From contig CAVQCN010000001.1 in assembly GCA_963711035.1 (NCBI GenBank), positions 496,001 to 560,000 of the forward strand: a stretch of DNA of 64,000 nucleotides, in the 5' to 3' direction. Positions 9,442 to 18,046 of this stretch are shown one piece after another; position 1 is the stretch's first letter; the number at the start of each line of letters is the position of its first letter. A model generated the notes under the pieces. It had not been told where the DNA came from. It saw only the letters and a program-made list of their open reading frames with translations, and ran no database searches. The position numbers and the translations under genes are program-made. The stretch is from WHTK01 sp963711035 (GTDB lineage Bacteria > Chloroflexota > Dehalococcoidia > DSTF01 > WHTK01).

Positions 9442-10099
9442 CGAGAAGCTGAGAGTCATGATCGTCGACGACCACGAAGTCGTCCGCGAAGGCATCCGTT
9501 CGCTCCTCAACCGCCGTCCCAACCTCACGGTTGTAGCCGAGGCGGGCAACGTCGCGCAGTCTATCGAGATGGCGCTGGCCGAGAAGCCGAACGTCGTCGT
9601 CATGGACGTACGCCTGCCGGACGGCAGCGGCGTAGAAGCCTGCCGCGAGATCCGCGAGAAGCTGCCCGAGACGCGCATGATCATGCTTACTTCCTATGCG
9701 GACGATGAAGCCGTCATGGCCTCCATCATGGCCGGCGCCTCCGCCTACCTGCTCAAGCAGACGCGCGGCCAGCAGCTCGCCGAAGCGGTCGAAGCCGTCG
9801 CCAAGGGCGAATCACTGCTCGATCCGCAGGTTACACGCCGCATCCTGGACCAGATGCGCGACATGGCGAACGGCGGTGGTCCGCAGGACAAGCAGAACCA
9901 GCTCACCGAGAACGAGAACAAGATCCTCAAGCTGATCGCCGAGGGCAAGACGAACCGTGAGATCGCTGCTGAGATCTATCTGAGCGACAAGACGGTGAAA
10001 AACTACGTCTCTAGCATCCTCAGCAAGTTGAACCTGCGCCGCCGCTCGGAGGCGGCTGCGTACATCGCCCGGCGCTCCAGCGGCAGCTTCCGCGAGTAG
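9434..10099 (+). CDS. NarL/FixJ (DevR-like) response regulator
   Basis: The 221-residue regulator has a receiver domain with acidic pocket DD12-13, phosphoacceptor D58 in VVVMDVRLPDGSG, and K108 in AYLLKQT. It is followed by a LuxR-type helix-turn-helix from about residue 155 (LTENENKILKLIAEGKTNREIA). MLTSYADDEAVMASIMAGAS resembles DevR/DosR. It overlaps the kinase gene by eight bases and is the only regulator near the two related kinases, so both may phosphorylate it. Confidence 0.93.
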   Translation: MSNEKLRVMIVDDHEVVREGIRSLLNRRPNLTVVAEAGNVAQSIEMALAEKPNVVVMDVRLPDGSGVEACREIREKLPETRMIMLTSYADDEAVMASIMAGASAYLLKQTRGQQLAEAVEAVAKGESLLDPQVTRRILDQMRDMANGGGPQDKQNQLTENENKILKLIAEGKTNREIAAEIYLSDKTVKNYVSSILSKLNLRRRSEAAAYIARRSSGSFRE

Positions 10100-10135
10100 G
10101 GACTACCCCCGCCAGACCGACCGGCCCCGGCCTTT

Positions 10136-11191
10136 TCAGGCGCCCGGCTGCGGCATGCTGACGTGAATCGAAGTGCCAGCGCCCGGCGCGCTTTCGACTC
10201 GTAGGTCGCCGCCTGCAGTGCGCGCCCGCGTCGCCATGTTGCGCATGCCGCGGTGCTTCGCGGAAATCTCCACGCTCGTATCAAACCCCCGGCCGTCGTC
10301 CCGCACCTCCAGCGCCACGGACGTATCCGCCTTGCGCAGGATGATCTCGACGTGCTCGGCGTGAGCGTGTTTCTGGATGTTACTCAGCGCCTCGTGCGCG
10401 ATGTGGTAGAGCGTCATGGCGCGCTCGTCATCGAGCTCCGGTAGCGCTCCTTCGATCTCAGCCGTCGTTGCGATCTGTGAGTTCTCGCCGAACTCCCGCG
10501 CCAGGTCTTGCAAGGCACGTGAGAGGCTGCCGGAAAGCTCGCGTGGACGCAGATCGAAGATGTAGCTGCGGATGTTGCGGATGACGTTGTGCAGCTCGTC
10601 GATCGCGCGCTCGATGCCGTGACGCGCATCTGAGGGGCTGTCGTCCAAGTCCTCCAGCGCCAGCTCTAACCCAAGGCCGACAGCGTAGACCTCCTGCATG
10701 ATCCCGTCGTGCAGGTCCATGCCGATGCGCTGACGCTCGCGTTCCGTTTCCAGCTCGATGGAGAGGAGATTGCGCTCCTCCTCCAGCTCCCGGCGGTCGG
10801 TGATATCGCGAATTGCCGCCATGACGAACTCACCGGAGGCAGTCGCTATTGGGCTGAGGCTGATCTCGACGGGAAATTCGCTGCCGTCTTTGCGCCGTGC
10901 CAGGAGGGATAAGCCCAGGCCCATGGGACGCATCGTGGGGTTCCTGTGATAACCCTCGCGATGACCAAGGTGCACGTCGCGGAAGCGTTCTGGCACCAGC
11001 ACTTCAACGGTGCCGCCGATGAGCTCCTCGGGCTCGTATCCAAACATGGCCCGCACCTGGTGGTTGGCCATGCGGATCACGCCGGAGGAATCGACCACGA
11101 GAACGCCGCTGGGGGCGTTTTGCATGAGCAGTCGCGGGTCGACTGGCCAGTCGCTATCGGTCTGCGGATCGGAGGAAGATGACGACTGCAT
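10136..11191 (-). CDS. PAS-domain sensor histidine kinase (HisKA_3)
   Basis: From ATG 11191 the protein has 351 residues: a PAS domain at about 15-135 (NAPSGVLVVDSSGVIRMANHQ, then PAC-type FVMAAIRDITDRR), a coiled linker, and a HisKA_3 module with RIGMDLHDGIMQEVY. The ATPase boxes are AHEALSNIQKHAHA and VRDDGRGFD. It has no membrane segment. TTG 11230 and GTG 11224 are possible longer starts, but none has a good ribosome site. The module is closely similar to the kinase at 8017, and the gene converges with that two-component pair. Confidence 0.87.
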   Translation of the reverse strand: MQSSSSSDPQTDSDWPVDPRLLMQNAPSGVLVVDSSGVIRMANHQVRAMFGYEPEELIGGTVEVLVPERFRDVHLGHREGYHRNPTMRPMGLGLSLLARRKDGSEFPVEISLSPIATASGEFVMAAIRDITDRRELEEERNLLSIELETERERQRIGMDLHDGIMQEVYAVGLGLELALEDLDDSPSDARHGIERAIDELHNVIRNIRSYIFDLRPRELSGSLSRALQDLAREFGENSQIATTAEIEGALPELDDERAMTLYHIAHEALSNIQKHAHAEHVEIILRKADTSVALEVRDDGRGFDTSVEISAKHRGMRNMATRARTAGGDLRVESAPGAGTSIHVSMPQPGA

Positions 11192-11463
11192 GTTCAAGAA
11201 TGTGTGCTGACAAACGCGATCCACTCGCAAGGCAGATCAGTCGGTACGCATTTTACCGCTACGCCCTCGTAATCTGGCAATTTTGCCAGAGGGAATTGCA
11301 TTCCCCTGACGATTCTTACCTCGATCACTGGTGAAGCACGCATTCACGGCTGATCGGCCCCCGGCAATACGGCTTGGCGGCCCTTCGCGAAGGTTGACGA
11401 AGTTGATGAAATAGAGACAGGCGTAAATATGCCGACAATCGAGTGCCTGATCTGGAGGTCAGA

Positions 11464-11652
11464 ATGAAGTTAACCCTACTCATGGGAGGCGCAATCTCCT
11501 GGATTGCCGTAGCCGCCATTGCCATCGGCATGGCGGAATGGGGAGAGCCCCTGTGGGGCTTTTTCCCGATTCTCGGCGCGGTAATCGTCGCCTGGGCGGT
11601 CGGTGAGTACATCACCGACCACTATATCTCCGACAGAGGAGGCAACCGATGA
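11464..11652 (+). CDS. Small two-helix membrane protein
   Basis: This 62-residue protein has two hydrophobic helices (about residues 3-22 and 32-50) and ends in a charged tail. GGAGG lies five bases before the ATG. Its stop overlaps the start of the DoxX-type gene (ATGA), so the two are coupled and may work together in the membrane. I do not recognise the family. Confidence 0.65.
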   Translation: MKLTLLMGGAISWIAVAAIAIGMAEWGEPLWGFFPILGAVIVAWAVGEYITDHYISDRGGNR

Positions 11653-12251
11653 TCGGGCGGCTGTTCCGCTTCGAGCAACTCGAGGACCCACACTGGACCC
11701 GATTCCTCTTCGGAAACGTCATGCTGGCGCCGATCTGGACGCTCATTCGCCTCTACGTCGGCTGGCAATGGCTGCAGGCCGGTTGGGGAAAGCTGACCGA
11801 GGACGGCTGGATTAACCACGGCGGCTCTTCGCTGCAGGGCTTCTGGCAGCGGGCGGTAGCCGTGCCCGACACGGGAAAGCCGGCGATCACCTACGACTGG
11901 TACCGTAACTTCATCCAATACATGCTCGACCACCACTGGTACCACTGGTTCGCCTGGGTCATTGCCGGCGGCGAAACGCTAGTCGGTATCGCGCTCATCG
12001 TCGGCTGCTTCACGGCAGTCGCAGCGCTGTTCGGCGCGACGCTCAACTTCAACTTCCTCCTGGCTGGTTCGGCGAGCACCAACCCCGTGCTCTTCCTGCT
12101 GGCCGTCCTGATGATCATGGGCTGGAAGGTTGCCGGCTACATTGGCGTCGACCGCTGGCTGCTGCCGGCTCTAGGCACGCCGTGGAGCCCGGGGCATCTC
12201 TTCCGGGAGCCCGGCTCGGACGGGCCGCCGCGTCAACCAATCACGAGCTGA
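11649..12251 (+). CDS. DoxX-family membrane protein (TQO small-subunit-like)
   Basis: The 200-residue protein has about four membrane helices and the DoxX/DoxD pattern: LRLYVGWQWLQAGWGKL-like first helix, HHWYHWFAWVIAGGETLVGIALI, and a late helix before YIGVDRWLLP. The family includes the small subunit of thiosulfate:quinone oxidoreductase and other redox-linked membrane proteins. It is coupled to the small membrane protein upstream and followed by a strong terminator, so these two genes form a complete transcription unit. Confidence 0.8.
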   Translation: MIGRLFRFEQLEDPHWTRFLFGNVMLAPIWTLIRLYVGWQWLQAGWGKLTEDGWINHGGSSLQGFWQRAVAVPDTGKPAITYDWYRNFIQYMLDHHWYHWFAWVIAGGETLVGIALIVGCFTAVAALFGATLNFNFLLAGSASTNPVLFLLAVLMIMGWKVAGYIGVDRWLLPALGTPWSPGHLFREPGSDGPPRQPITS

Positions 12252-12270
12252 CGCTTCGACCGAGTCACCT

Positions 12271-12303
12271 CAGCGCCCCGAAAACATCGGGGCGCTGTAT
12301 TTT
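12271..12303 (+). terminator. Intrinsic terminator of the DoxX unit
   Basis: CAGCGCCCCGA at 12271-12281 pairs perfectly with TCGGGGCGCTG at 12287-12297 around a five-base loop and is followed by TATTTTG. Confidence 0.85.
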
Positions 12304-12336
12304 GCTCCGTGCTATGACAAATGGCTATCAAGTCTC

Positions 12337-12364
12337 TTGACAGGCTCAGCCGGAAGAATACAAT
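12337..12364 (+). promoter_or_regulatory. Sigma-70-type promoter
   Basis: TTGACA at 12337-12342 and TACAAT at 12359-12364 are separated by 16 bases. This is the clearest consensus promoter in the window and lies 38 bases before the zinc-ribbon gene at 12402. Confidence 0.75.
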
Positions 12365-12401
12365 GGAGCCAATGAGATTCCCTCGAGGGAGGACAACCGA
12401 A

Positions 12402-12578
12402 ATGACCACCAAGACCCGCAAGCTCCTTCTGCATGGCTGCGCACGCTGCCACGGTGATCTGTTGCGCGACGCCCAGGACGACGAGTTCGTCTGCATCCAG
12501 TGCGGCCGCCGCGCCGACCCGGCCGTCGTCGCCCAGATCGTCACGGAGACGACGCCGAAGGTACCCGTCGCCGCCTGA
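12402..12578 (+). CDS. Small zinc-ribbon protein, paralogue of the one at 7548
   Basis: This 58-residue protein carries a single zinc ribbon, CARC...CIQC, with CIQCGRRADP matching CLQCGRRAPS of the paralogue. GGGAGG lies nine bases before the ATG. It has its own strong promoter and a long hairpin terminator, so it is an independently expressed small protein. Function unknown. Confidence 0.75.
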   Translation: MTTKTRKLLLHGCARCHGDLLRDAQDDEFVCIQCGRRADPAVVAQIVTETTPKVPVAA

Positions 12579-12592
12579 TCAGGTATCGGGAG

Positions 12593-12632
12593 AAACGAAG
12601 AGCGCCCCGAGATGTCGGGGCGCTCTTCGTTT
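12593..12632. terminator. Long bidirectional intrinsic terminator
   Basis: AAACGAAGAGCGCCCCGA (12593-12610) pairs over 18 bp with the complementary arm at 12615-12632 around a four-base loop. The A- and T-rich ends let it work for the zinc-ribbon gene and for the leftward dinB remnant. The core AGCGCCCCGA is shared with the terminator at 12271. Confidence 0.85.
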
Positions 12633-12671
12633 CTCTTGTCTCTTGGCGCCTGCACCGCTTCGCCCGGGATG

Positions 12672-13203
12672 TCAGTCCCCCGCATGGCCACGAAAGTAGA
12701 TGCTGAGGTCGATCTCACCGGGCGAGAGACCGAGCTGCGTGAGGCGCACCGCGGCCTCGGCGCGGAATTGCGTGCCGTGGTTCACGAGGTGCGCGAACTG
12801 ATGGCCCAGCGGTTGGCTATGCCTCGTACCATCACTCAGCACGTAGGCGCGCGGTGCATTCACCTTCTCGTCCGTCAGACGATCGAGCATCGTCTTACGC
12901 ACCTGTTCCAGCTGCGACCAGCGCTCGCGCAGCTCCGGCAGCGTCTTCAGCTGTGCTCGCGTGATCTCCAGCGTGCCGCGGGCGTTCGGCAGGTCGCGAT
13001 AGGGCGGCTCGCTGTCCCAGCGCACCTGCCAGGCGATCTCCGAGAGCAAGACGTGCGCCAGCGTGTTGTGGAGGCTCTCGAAGCTCAGACCCGGCTGCGA
13101 CGCGTGGTAGTCGGCATCGCCGGCCTGCGCGGCGCGGTCGAGGATGATCGGCGTTGGCCCAGTCGTTGTAGCCGAAGAGGTGTCGAAAGTACTGCGCGTC
13201 CAC
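12672..13203 (-). pseudogene. DinB-family protein gene with a +1 frameshift
   Basis: The N-terminal part, read from GTG 13203 behind AGGAG, gives DAQYFRHLFGYNDWANA, the usual start of DinB/DUF664 four-helix metalloproteins. The rest of the family sequence (ILDRAAQAGDADYH, then LHNTLAHVLLSEIAWQVRW and a late LVNHGTQFRAEAAV) lies in another frame. One extra base near 13149-13153 explains the break. The downstream helices keep histidines expected of the metal site (HNTLAH and VNHGTQ). The gene may be newly inactivated or the base may be a sequencing error. Confidence 0.75.
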
Positions 13204-13367
13204 GTCATGTTCTCCTCGCTGCGAGCGCCTCTCTAGGGCAGCATTTTCGTCCGCCGATGGCCCTCCCGGCAAAGCCGCCGTCGACTCCGCGGCCCGATAA
13301 CGCGTGTTGCCATAGAGAATCAACTGCCTTACCATTTGGCCCGCTTGCCCTTAGAAGAAAGCGAGAG

Positions 13368-13865
13368 ATGGATAGGATGGAATCAACCAGCGAGAGCACT
13401 CTGGTAAGCCTAACTATCAACGGACAGAAGTACGAGCAGACGGTGCCGAACCGGCGTCTCCTGGTCGACTTCCTGCGCTACGACCTGGGACTGACCGGCA
13501 CGAAAGAAGCCTGCAGCGTCGGCGTTTGCGGCGCCTGCACCGTCCTCCTCAACGGCCGCATGGTCGCCTCCTGCCTCACCCTGGCCGTCCAGGCCAACGG
13601 CGCCGAGGTCACCACCGTCGAAGGCATCGCCCAGGGCGACCACCTGCACCCCGTCCAGGAAGCCTTCATCAACTACGGCGGCTTCCAGTGCGGCGCCTGC
13701 ACCCCGGGCCAGATCGTCGCCGCCAAGTCGCTGCTCGACAACAACCCCAACCCCACGGTGGACGAGATCAAGGACTGGATGATGGGCAACCTGTGCCGCT
13801 GCACCGGCTACTACCAGATCATCGAGTCGATCCAGGCCGCCGCCACCGGAAAGCAGGCCGGCTAG
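13368..13865 (+). CDS. coxS: 2Fe-2S small subunit of a xanthine dehydrogenase/CO dehydrogenase-family enzyme
   Basis: The 165-residue protein has both 2Fe-2S sites of the molybdenum hydroxylase small subunit: a plant-ferredoxin cluster (CSVGVCGACTVLLNG) and the C-terminal cluster (FQCGACTPGQ with NLCRCTGYY). Family members carry electrons from the molybdenum site to FAD. The start is ATG 13368 or ATG 13377. It ends two bases before the FAD subunit gene, so it is co-transcribed. coxS is a family name only; the substrate is unknown and the catalytic large subunit is not in the window. Confidence 0.9.
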   Translation: MDRMESTSESTLVSLTINGQKYEQTVPNRRLLVDFLRYDLGLTGTKEACSVGVCGACTVLLNGRMVASCLTLAVQANGAEVTTVEGIAQGDHLHPVQEAFINYGGFQCGACTPGQIVAAKSLLDNNPNPTVDEIKDWMMGNLCRCTGYYQIIESIQAAATGKQAG

Positions 13866-13867
13866 CC

Positions 13868-14722
13868 ATGCGCGACTTCTACTTCCACGCCCCCACCTCG
13901 ATGGACGAAGCCCTCGGCCTGCTCGAGGAGCACCAGGAAGACGGACGCCCCTTCGCCGGCGGCACCGCCCTCGTCGTGCTCATGAAGCAGTCGCTGCTGG
14001 GCGCCGACCACCTCATCAGCCTCGACAAAGTCCCCGGCCTCACCGGCATCCGCTCCGAAGCGGACGGCATCCACATCGGCGCCTTGACCCATCACCGCGA
14101 CGTCGAGACCTCGCCCGTGATCCGCGAGGCGGCGCCGCTGCTGGCCGACGTCTACAGCCGCGTCGCCACGGTGCGCATTCGCAACGCCGCCACCATCGGC
14201 GGCGGCCTGGCCCACGCCGACCCGTCGCAGGACCCGCCGGCCGCCTACATGACCCTGGGCGCCTCGGCCAAGCTGGTCTCCAAGGCCGGCGAGCGCCTGG
14301 TGCCGATTACGGACCTCTTCACCGACTACTACGAGACGGTGATCGAGCCCGGTGAGCTGCTCACGGAGGTCATCGTGCCGCCGCAGAACGGCGCCGCCAA
14401 GGCCACCTACATCAAGTACCTGCCGCGCACCGAGGACGACTACGCCACGGTCGCCGTGGCCGCCATCGCCCAGAACGACAACGGCACCGCCCGCAACGTC
14501 AAGGTCGCCCTCATCGCCGCCGGCCCCACGCCGGTGCACGCCACGGCCGTGGAAGCGGCCATCGAGGGCAAAGCGGTCACCGCGGACGCCATCCGCAGCG
14601 CCGCCGAGGCGGTGGCGGACCAGGTCGACCCCATGGACGACTTCCGCGGCTCGCCGTCCTACAAGCGCGACATGGCCGTCGTCTTCACGCGCCGCGCCCT
14701 CGAGCGCGTCCTGGGCGTCTAG
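13868..14722 (+). CDS. coxM: FAD-binding medium subunit of a molybdenum hydroxylase
   Basis: The 284-residue protein matches CoxM/XdhB-type FAD subunits, with RPFAGGTALVVLMKQ near residues 26-40 and TIGGGLAHADPSQDPP as the second flavin-binding motif, then the CO dehydrogenase flavoprotein C-terminal domain. It passes electrons between the 2Fe-2S subunit and the final acceptor. It starts two bases after coxS. A CoxL-type subunit would be expected next or before, but a 207-base spacer and then CoxG follow. Confidence 0.9.
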   Translation: MRDFYFHAPTSMDEALGLLEEHQEDGRPFAGGTALVVLMKQSLLGADHLISLDKVPGLTGIRSEADGIHIGALTHHRDVETSPVIREAAPLLADVYSRVATVRIRNAATIGGGLAHADPSQDPPAAYMTLGASAKLVSKAGERLVPITDLFTDYYETVIEPGELLTEVIVPPQNGAAKATYIKYLPRTEDDYATVAVAAIAQNDNGTARNVKVALIAAGPTPVHATAVEAAIEGKAVTADAIRSAAEAVADQVDPMDDFRGSPSYKRDMAVVFTRRALERVLGV

Positions 14723-14845
14723 GCCATTGCATGGCGGCGAACTGCGCGAGCACCATTCCAAGCGAGGGAGCGCGTTGGGAGACCGCCCAACAACTGTCGA
14801 TTAAGGCCAGCGGGGGTAGCGGGGGCGCAGCCCCTGCGCGGGGAG

Positions 14846-14866
14846 CACGAGGGGTGTCCCCTCGTG
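14846..14866. repeat. Perfect 9-bp hairpin in the coxM-coxG spacer
   Basis: CACGAGGGG at 14846-14854 pairs with CCCCTCGTG at 14858-14866 around TGT. A second G/C hairpin (GGGGCGCAGCCCC at 14822-14834) precedes it. The spacer lies where a large-subunit gene would be expected and shows no coding sequence. Confidence 0.55.
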
Positions 14867-14929
14867 AACACTATCTACCCTTTCATTAGCGGAGCAGCGC
14901 GAAGCGATGCGCAGCGGGGAGTCTAGCGA

Positions 14930-15379
14930 ATGAAGTTCGAGCACAAGATCACGGTGGAGGCGACGCCCGAGAAGGTCGGCGCCTTCCTGGACGACATCGA
15001 GAAGGCGGCCGCCTGCGTGCCCGGTCTCGAGGAGATCAAGCCCCTGGACGACGACTGGTACGAAGGCCGCGTCGGCATCCGCATCGGGCCGTTCGGCATG
15101 CACTTCAACGGCAAGGCGCGCATGGAGAAGCCGACGCCGGGCCTGTGGCGCATGCACGGCGAGGGCCACGACCGCCGCGTCGGCTCCGGCGTCAAGGCGG
15201 CGGTGGACACGACGATGAACGAGCTCAAGCCGGGCACGACGGAGCTCAACATCAACGCCGACGTGAACTTCTCGGGCCGCCTGGCGGAGCTGGGCCAGCC
15301 CCTGATCAAGCGCAAGGCGGACTCGATGGTGCAGGACTTCGCCAAGAACCTGCGCAAGGCCCTCGAAGAGGAGAAGTAA
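14930..15379 (+). CDS. coxG: CoxG-like SRPBCC-fold protein
   Basis: The 149-residue protein begins MKFEHKITVEATPEKVGAFL and continues with the CoxG/SRPBCC pattern, including ACVPGLEEIKPLDDDWYEG and a long C-terminal helix. CoxG proteins associate with CO dehydrogenase-type enzymes and are implicated in membrane recruitment or quinone coupling. GGGGA precedes the ATG, and a terminator follows. Its presence after CoxS and CoxM supports one functional unit whose large subunit is encoded elsewhere or lost. Confidence 0.85.
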   Translation: MKFEHKITVEATPEKVGAFLDDIEKAAACVPGLEEIKPLDDDWYEGRVGIRIGPFGMHFNGKARMEKPTPGLWRMHGEGHDRRVGSGVKAAVDTTMNELKPGTTELNINADVNFSGRLAELGQPLIKRKADSMVQDFAKNLRKALEEEK

Positions 15380-15411
15380 CCGCCCCCTCTTCCAGGCAGC
15401 CGAGAGCTGAG

Positions 15412-15446
15412 GAGGCCCACCGATGTATCGGAGGGCCTCTTCTCTT
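15412..15446 (+). terminator. Intrinsic terminator after coxG
   Basis: GAGGCCC (15412-15418) pairs with GGGCCTC (15433-15439), extended inward by CCGA/TCGG around TGTA, and is followed by TTCTCTTT. Confidence 0.75.
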
Positions 15447-15580
15447 TGCGTGAGGAGTACAGAGGGCAGAGCATAGGCGCTCCCCGCCTCGTCGTGGCGA
15501 TGACGCCGCGCGCGTCGTACGCTGCGCGCTCGCCATGACGATTCGGCCCGGCAACACCGTTGCGGGTCTCTGCCCTCTGC

Positions 15581-16513
15581 CTACAGCGCAGACGCCTCCG
15601 GGATGATCTGCTCGCCGAAGCGCTGGATCTGCTCCGCCGCCATCGACGGCTGAAAACGCACGTTGAAGGTATCGACGCCGGCCTGGCGGTAGACGCGCAC
15701 CTGCGCCAGGATCTCGGACGCGGTGCCGATCAGACCGCCGCTGCTCGGTGTGCCGCCCGGCACCTGGCTCGCCTTCTTGCGAAACTCCTCGGCGTCCTTC
15801 TCGTTCTCCGCGACGTAGGCGGGGCCGTTGATCACGCGGCGGATCTGCTTCGGATCGCGGCCCGCTTCCAGCGCCGCGGCATCGACCGCCTTGTTCAACT
15901 CTCGCATCGACGCAGCATCGGTCCAGCCCTGGTTCTTCATGAAGCCGTCCGCCAGCTGCCCGGCGAGGCGCAACGAGCGCGGCTGCAAAGCGCCCACCCA
16001 GATCGGGATCGGCTGCTGCACCGGCTTCGGACCGCCCGCGGCATCGACGACGCGCGCGGTGCGGCCTTCGTAGCTGAACTTCTCGTTCGCCCAGAGGCCG
16101 CGCAGGATGGCAATGTAGTCACGCAGGTTGCGCAGCCGGTCGCCGGGGCCGGCAAGCGGCACGCCGATCGAGTCGTACAGCGGCCGGTTCGCCTCGCCAC
16201 CGGCGCCGAGACAGAGGTCGAGGCGGCCGTTCGAGATGATGTCGAGCGTCGCCGCCTCCTTGGCGAGCACGCCCGCGAAGCGATACGGGATGTTCAGCGT
16301 CGTGTGAAAGACGCGGATGTGTTCGGTACGCGCCACAACGGCGGCCGACAAGGTCCAGCCGTCGAGGATCGGGTCGTGCGGCCGGTCGGAGAACGAGAGG
16401 CCGCTGAAACCTGCCGCCTCGGCCGCCTGCGCCAGGCCCAGGACCTCTTCAAAGGTGCTGCCCGGCGCCGATGTCGCAAAGGTAAGGGGCAAGCGCCCCG
16501 GTTCTGATGTCAT
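15581..16513 (-). CDS. LLM-class F420-dependent oxidoreductase
   Basis: The 310-residue protein is a luciferase-like TIM-barrel flavin/F420 oxidoreductase. It shows the family pattern: LAQAAEAAGFSGLSFSDR at the N-terminus, AATLDIISNGRLDLCLGAGG, PIPIWVGALQPRSLRLAGQLADGF and a C-terminal AGVDTFNVRF segment. The 5,10-methylenetetrahydromethanopterin reductase-like group fits best, using F420 or FMN. GGGGAG lies one base before the ATG. The substrate cannot be told. It diverges from the MmgE/PrpD gene. Confidence 0.85.
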   Translation of the reverse strand: MTSEPGRLPLTFATSAPGSTFEEVLGLAQAAEAAGFSGLSFSDRPHDPILDGWTLSAAVVARTEHIRVFHTTLNIPYRFAGVLAKEAATLDIISNGRLDLCLGAGGEANRPLYDSIGVPLAGPGDRLRNLRDYIAILRGLWANEKFSYEGRTARVVDAAGGPKPVQQPIPIWVGALQPRSLRLAGQLADGFMKNQGWTDAASMRELNKAVDAAALEAGRDPKQIRRVINGPAYVAENEKDAEEFRKKASQVPGGTPSSGGLIGTASEILAQVRVYRQAGVDTFNVRFQPSMAAEQIQRFGEQIIPEASAL

Positions 16514-16607
16514 TCTCCCCTTCTTCTAGCTCAGGCGGACGACATTCCCGCCACCAACTCTCTCCGCCCGCCAATTATGGCCCGCCGGTCAAGCTTCGCC
16601 CCATTCG

Positions 16608-16636
16608 TTGCCCGACCCAGCTGCCCGGCGTAGGAT
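16608..16636 (+). promoter_or_regulatory. Promoter of the MmgE/PrpD gene
   Basis: TTGCCC at 16608-16613 and TAGGAT at 16631-16636 are spaced 17 bases apart. A GAGGAGG ribosome site then lies before the ATG at 16670. Confidence 0.55.
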
Positions 16637-16669
16637 CCGGGCAGCACGGCGCGACACAGAGGAGGAAGC

Positions 16670-17989
16670 ATGGGAGCGACGCACGACCTGGCGCAGTTTA
16701 TGGCGGAAACACGGCCGGCCGATATACCGGACGCGATCCTGCACGAGGCCAAACGAGACGTGATCAACATCCTGGGCGTGGCGCTGTACTCGTCCCAGGA
16801 CCCGTCGCTGCACCACCTGCTGGACCTGTTCGCGGCCGAGGGCAGCAACCCGCGCGCCTCCGTCTGGGGCGCCGGCGTCAGGACGTCGCTGCAGAACGCC
16901 GCGCTGGCCAACGGCTACACCTCGCACCTCGAAGACTACGACGACACCCACTTCCCCACCGTCCTCCACCCCACCGCGCCGACCGTGCCCGCCGCCTTCG
17001 CGATCGCCGAGGAAAGCGGCGCCAGCGGCCGTGACTTCCTCGCAGCCGTTGCGCTGGGCATCGAAGCCGCCTGCCGCCTCTCGCTGGCCGTGCACCCCTG
17101 GCACTACGACGCCGGCTGGCACATCACCGGCACCTTCGGCGTCTTTGGCTCCGCCGTCGCTGCCGGACGCCTGCTCGGCCTCGACACGGACCGCATGGTG
17201 ACGGCTTTTGGCATCGCCGGAACGCAGGCGGCGGGCGTGCGCGAGACCTTCGGCTCGATGAGCAAGCCCTTCCACGCCGGGCGCGCCGCCATGGCCGGCG
17301 TCACGGCCGGATTGCTGGCGAAGAGCGGCTTCACGTCGACGACGACGATCCTTGAAGGGCGGCGCGGCATCGTTGCCGTGGCTTCGAGCGATAGCGATCT
17401 CTCGCGCGCCACGAGCGGCCTCGGCTCCCGCTGGGAGATGACCAACAACGGACTCAAACCCTACTCCTGTGGCGTCGTCGCCCACCCGATCATCGACGCC
17501 TGCGTGGAGTTGCGCGGAGAAGGCCTGGACGTGAGCCAGATCAGCGCCATCGACGTCGACTGCCACCCGCTGGTACCGGAGCTGATCAACCGCCCGGAGC
17601 CGAAGGTCGGTCTCGAAGGCAAGTTCAGCATCCAGCATTGCGTCGCCGCCGGCCTGATCGAGGGCGCCGCGCACCCCGCGCAGTACTCCGACGCCACCGT
17701 CGCCGACCCGCGCTTCGCCGCCCTCCGCGCCAGGGTCGCGCTGCACGTGCAGGACGGCTTCGAGGAAGAAGAGGGGCGCGTCCGCCTGACGATGGCCGAC
17801 GGCTCGACCCGCGAATACCACGTCGAGCACTGCACCGGCTCACCGAAGAACCCGATGTCCGACGCCCGCCTTGCGGACAAGTTCCTCGCCCTGACGACGC
17901 CGTCGCTCGGCGCCGACCGCGCCCGGTCCATTCTCGACCAGCTCTGGCACCTGAACGAAGCGCCAAACCTTCCCGGCCTCGGGCTTTGA
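16670..17989 (+). CDS. MmgE/PrpD family protein
   Basis: The 439-residue protein belongs to the MmgE/PrpD family, which includes 2-methylcitrate dehydratase, immune-responsive gene 1 and other decarboxylases/dehydratases. Supporting segments are HEAKRDVINILGVALYSS, ANGYTSHLEDYDDTHFPTVLHP (the active-site D/H region), WHITGTFGVFGSAVAAGRLLGL, MSKPFHAGRAAMAG and KPYSCGVVAHPIIDA. Full length for the family. No prp cluster is near, so the substrate is open. Confidence 0.87.
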   Translation: MGATHDLAQFMAETRPADIPDAILHEAKRDVINILGVALYSSQDPSLHHLLDLFAAEGSNPRASVWGAGVRTSLQNAALANGYTSHLEDYDDTHFPTVLHPTAPTVPAAFAIAEESGASGRDFLAAVALGIEAACRLSLAVHPWHYDAGWHITGTFGVFGSAVAAGRLLGLDTDRMVTAFGIAGTQAAGVRETFGSMSKPFHAGRAAMAGVTAGLLAKSGFTSTTTILEGRRGIVAVASSDSDLSRATSGLGSRWEMTNNGLKPYSCGVVAHPIIDACVELRGEGLDVSQISAIDVDCHPLVPELINRPEPKVGLEGKFSIQHCVAAGLIEGAAHPAQYSDATVADPRFAALRARVALHVQDGFEEEEGRVRLTMADGSTREYHVEHCTGSPKNPMSDARLADKFLALTTPSLGADRARSILDQLWHLNEAPNLPGLGL

Positions 17990-18046
17990 CGAGCGCACGA
18001 GCACTGAGCGCCCTCTCTCCCTGAGAGCGAGGGGAACAGCACCGTA

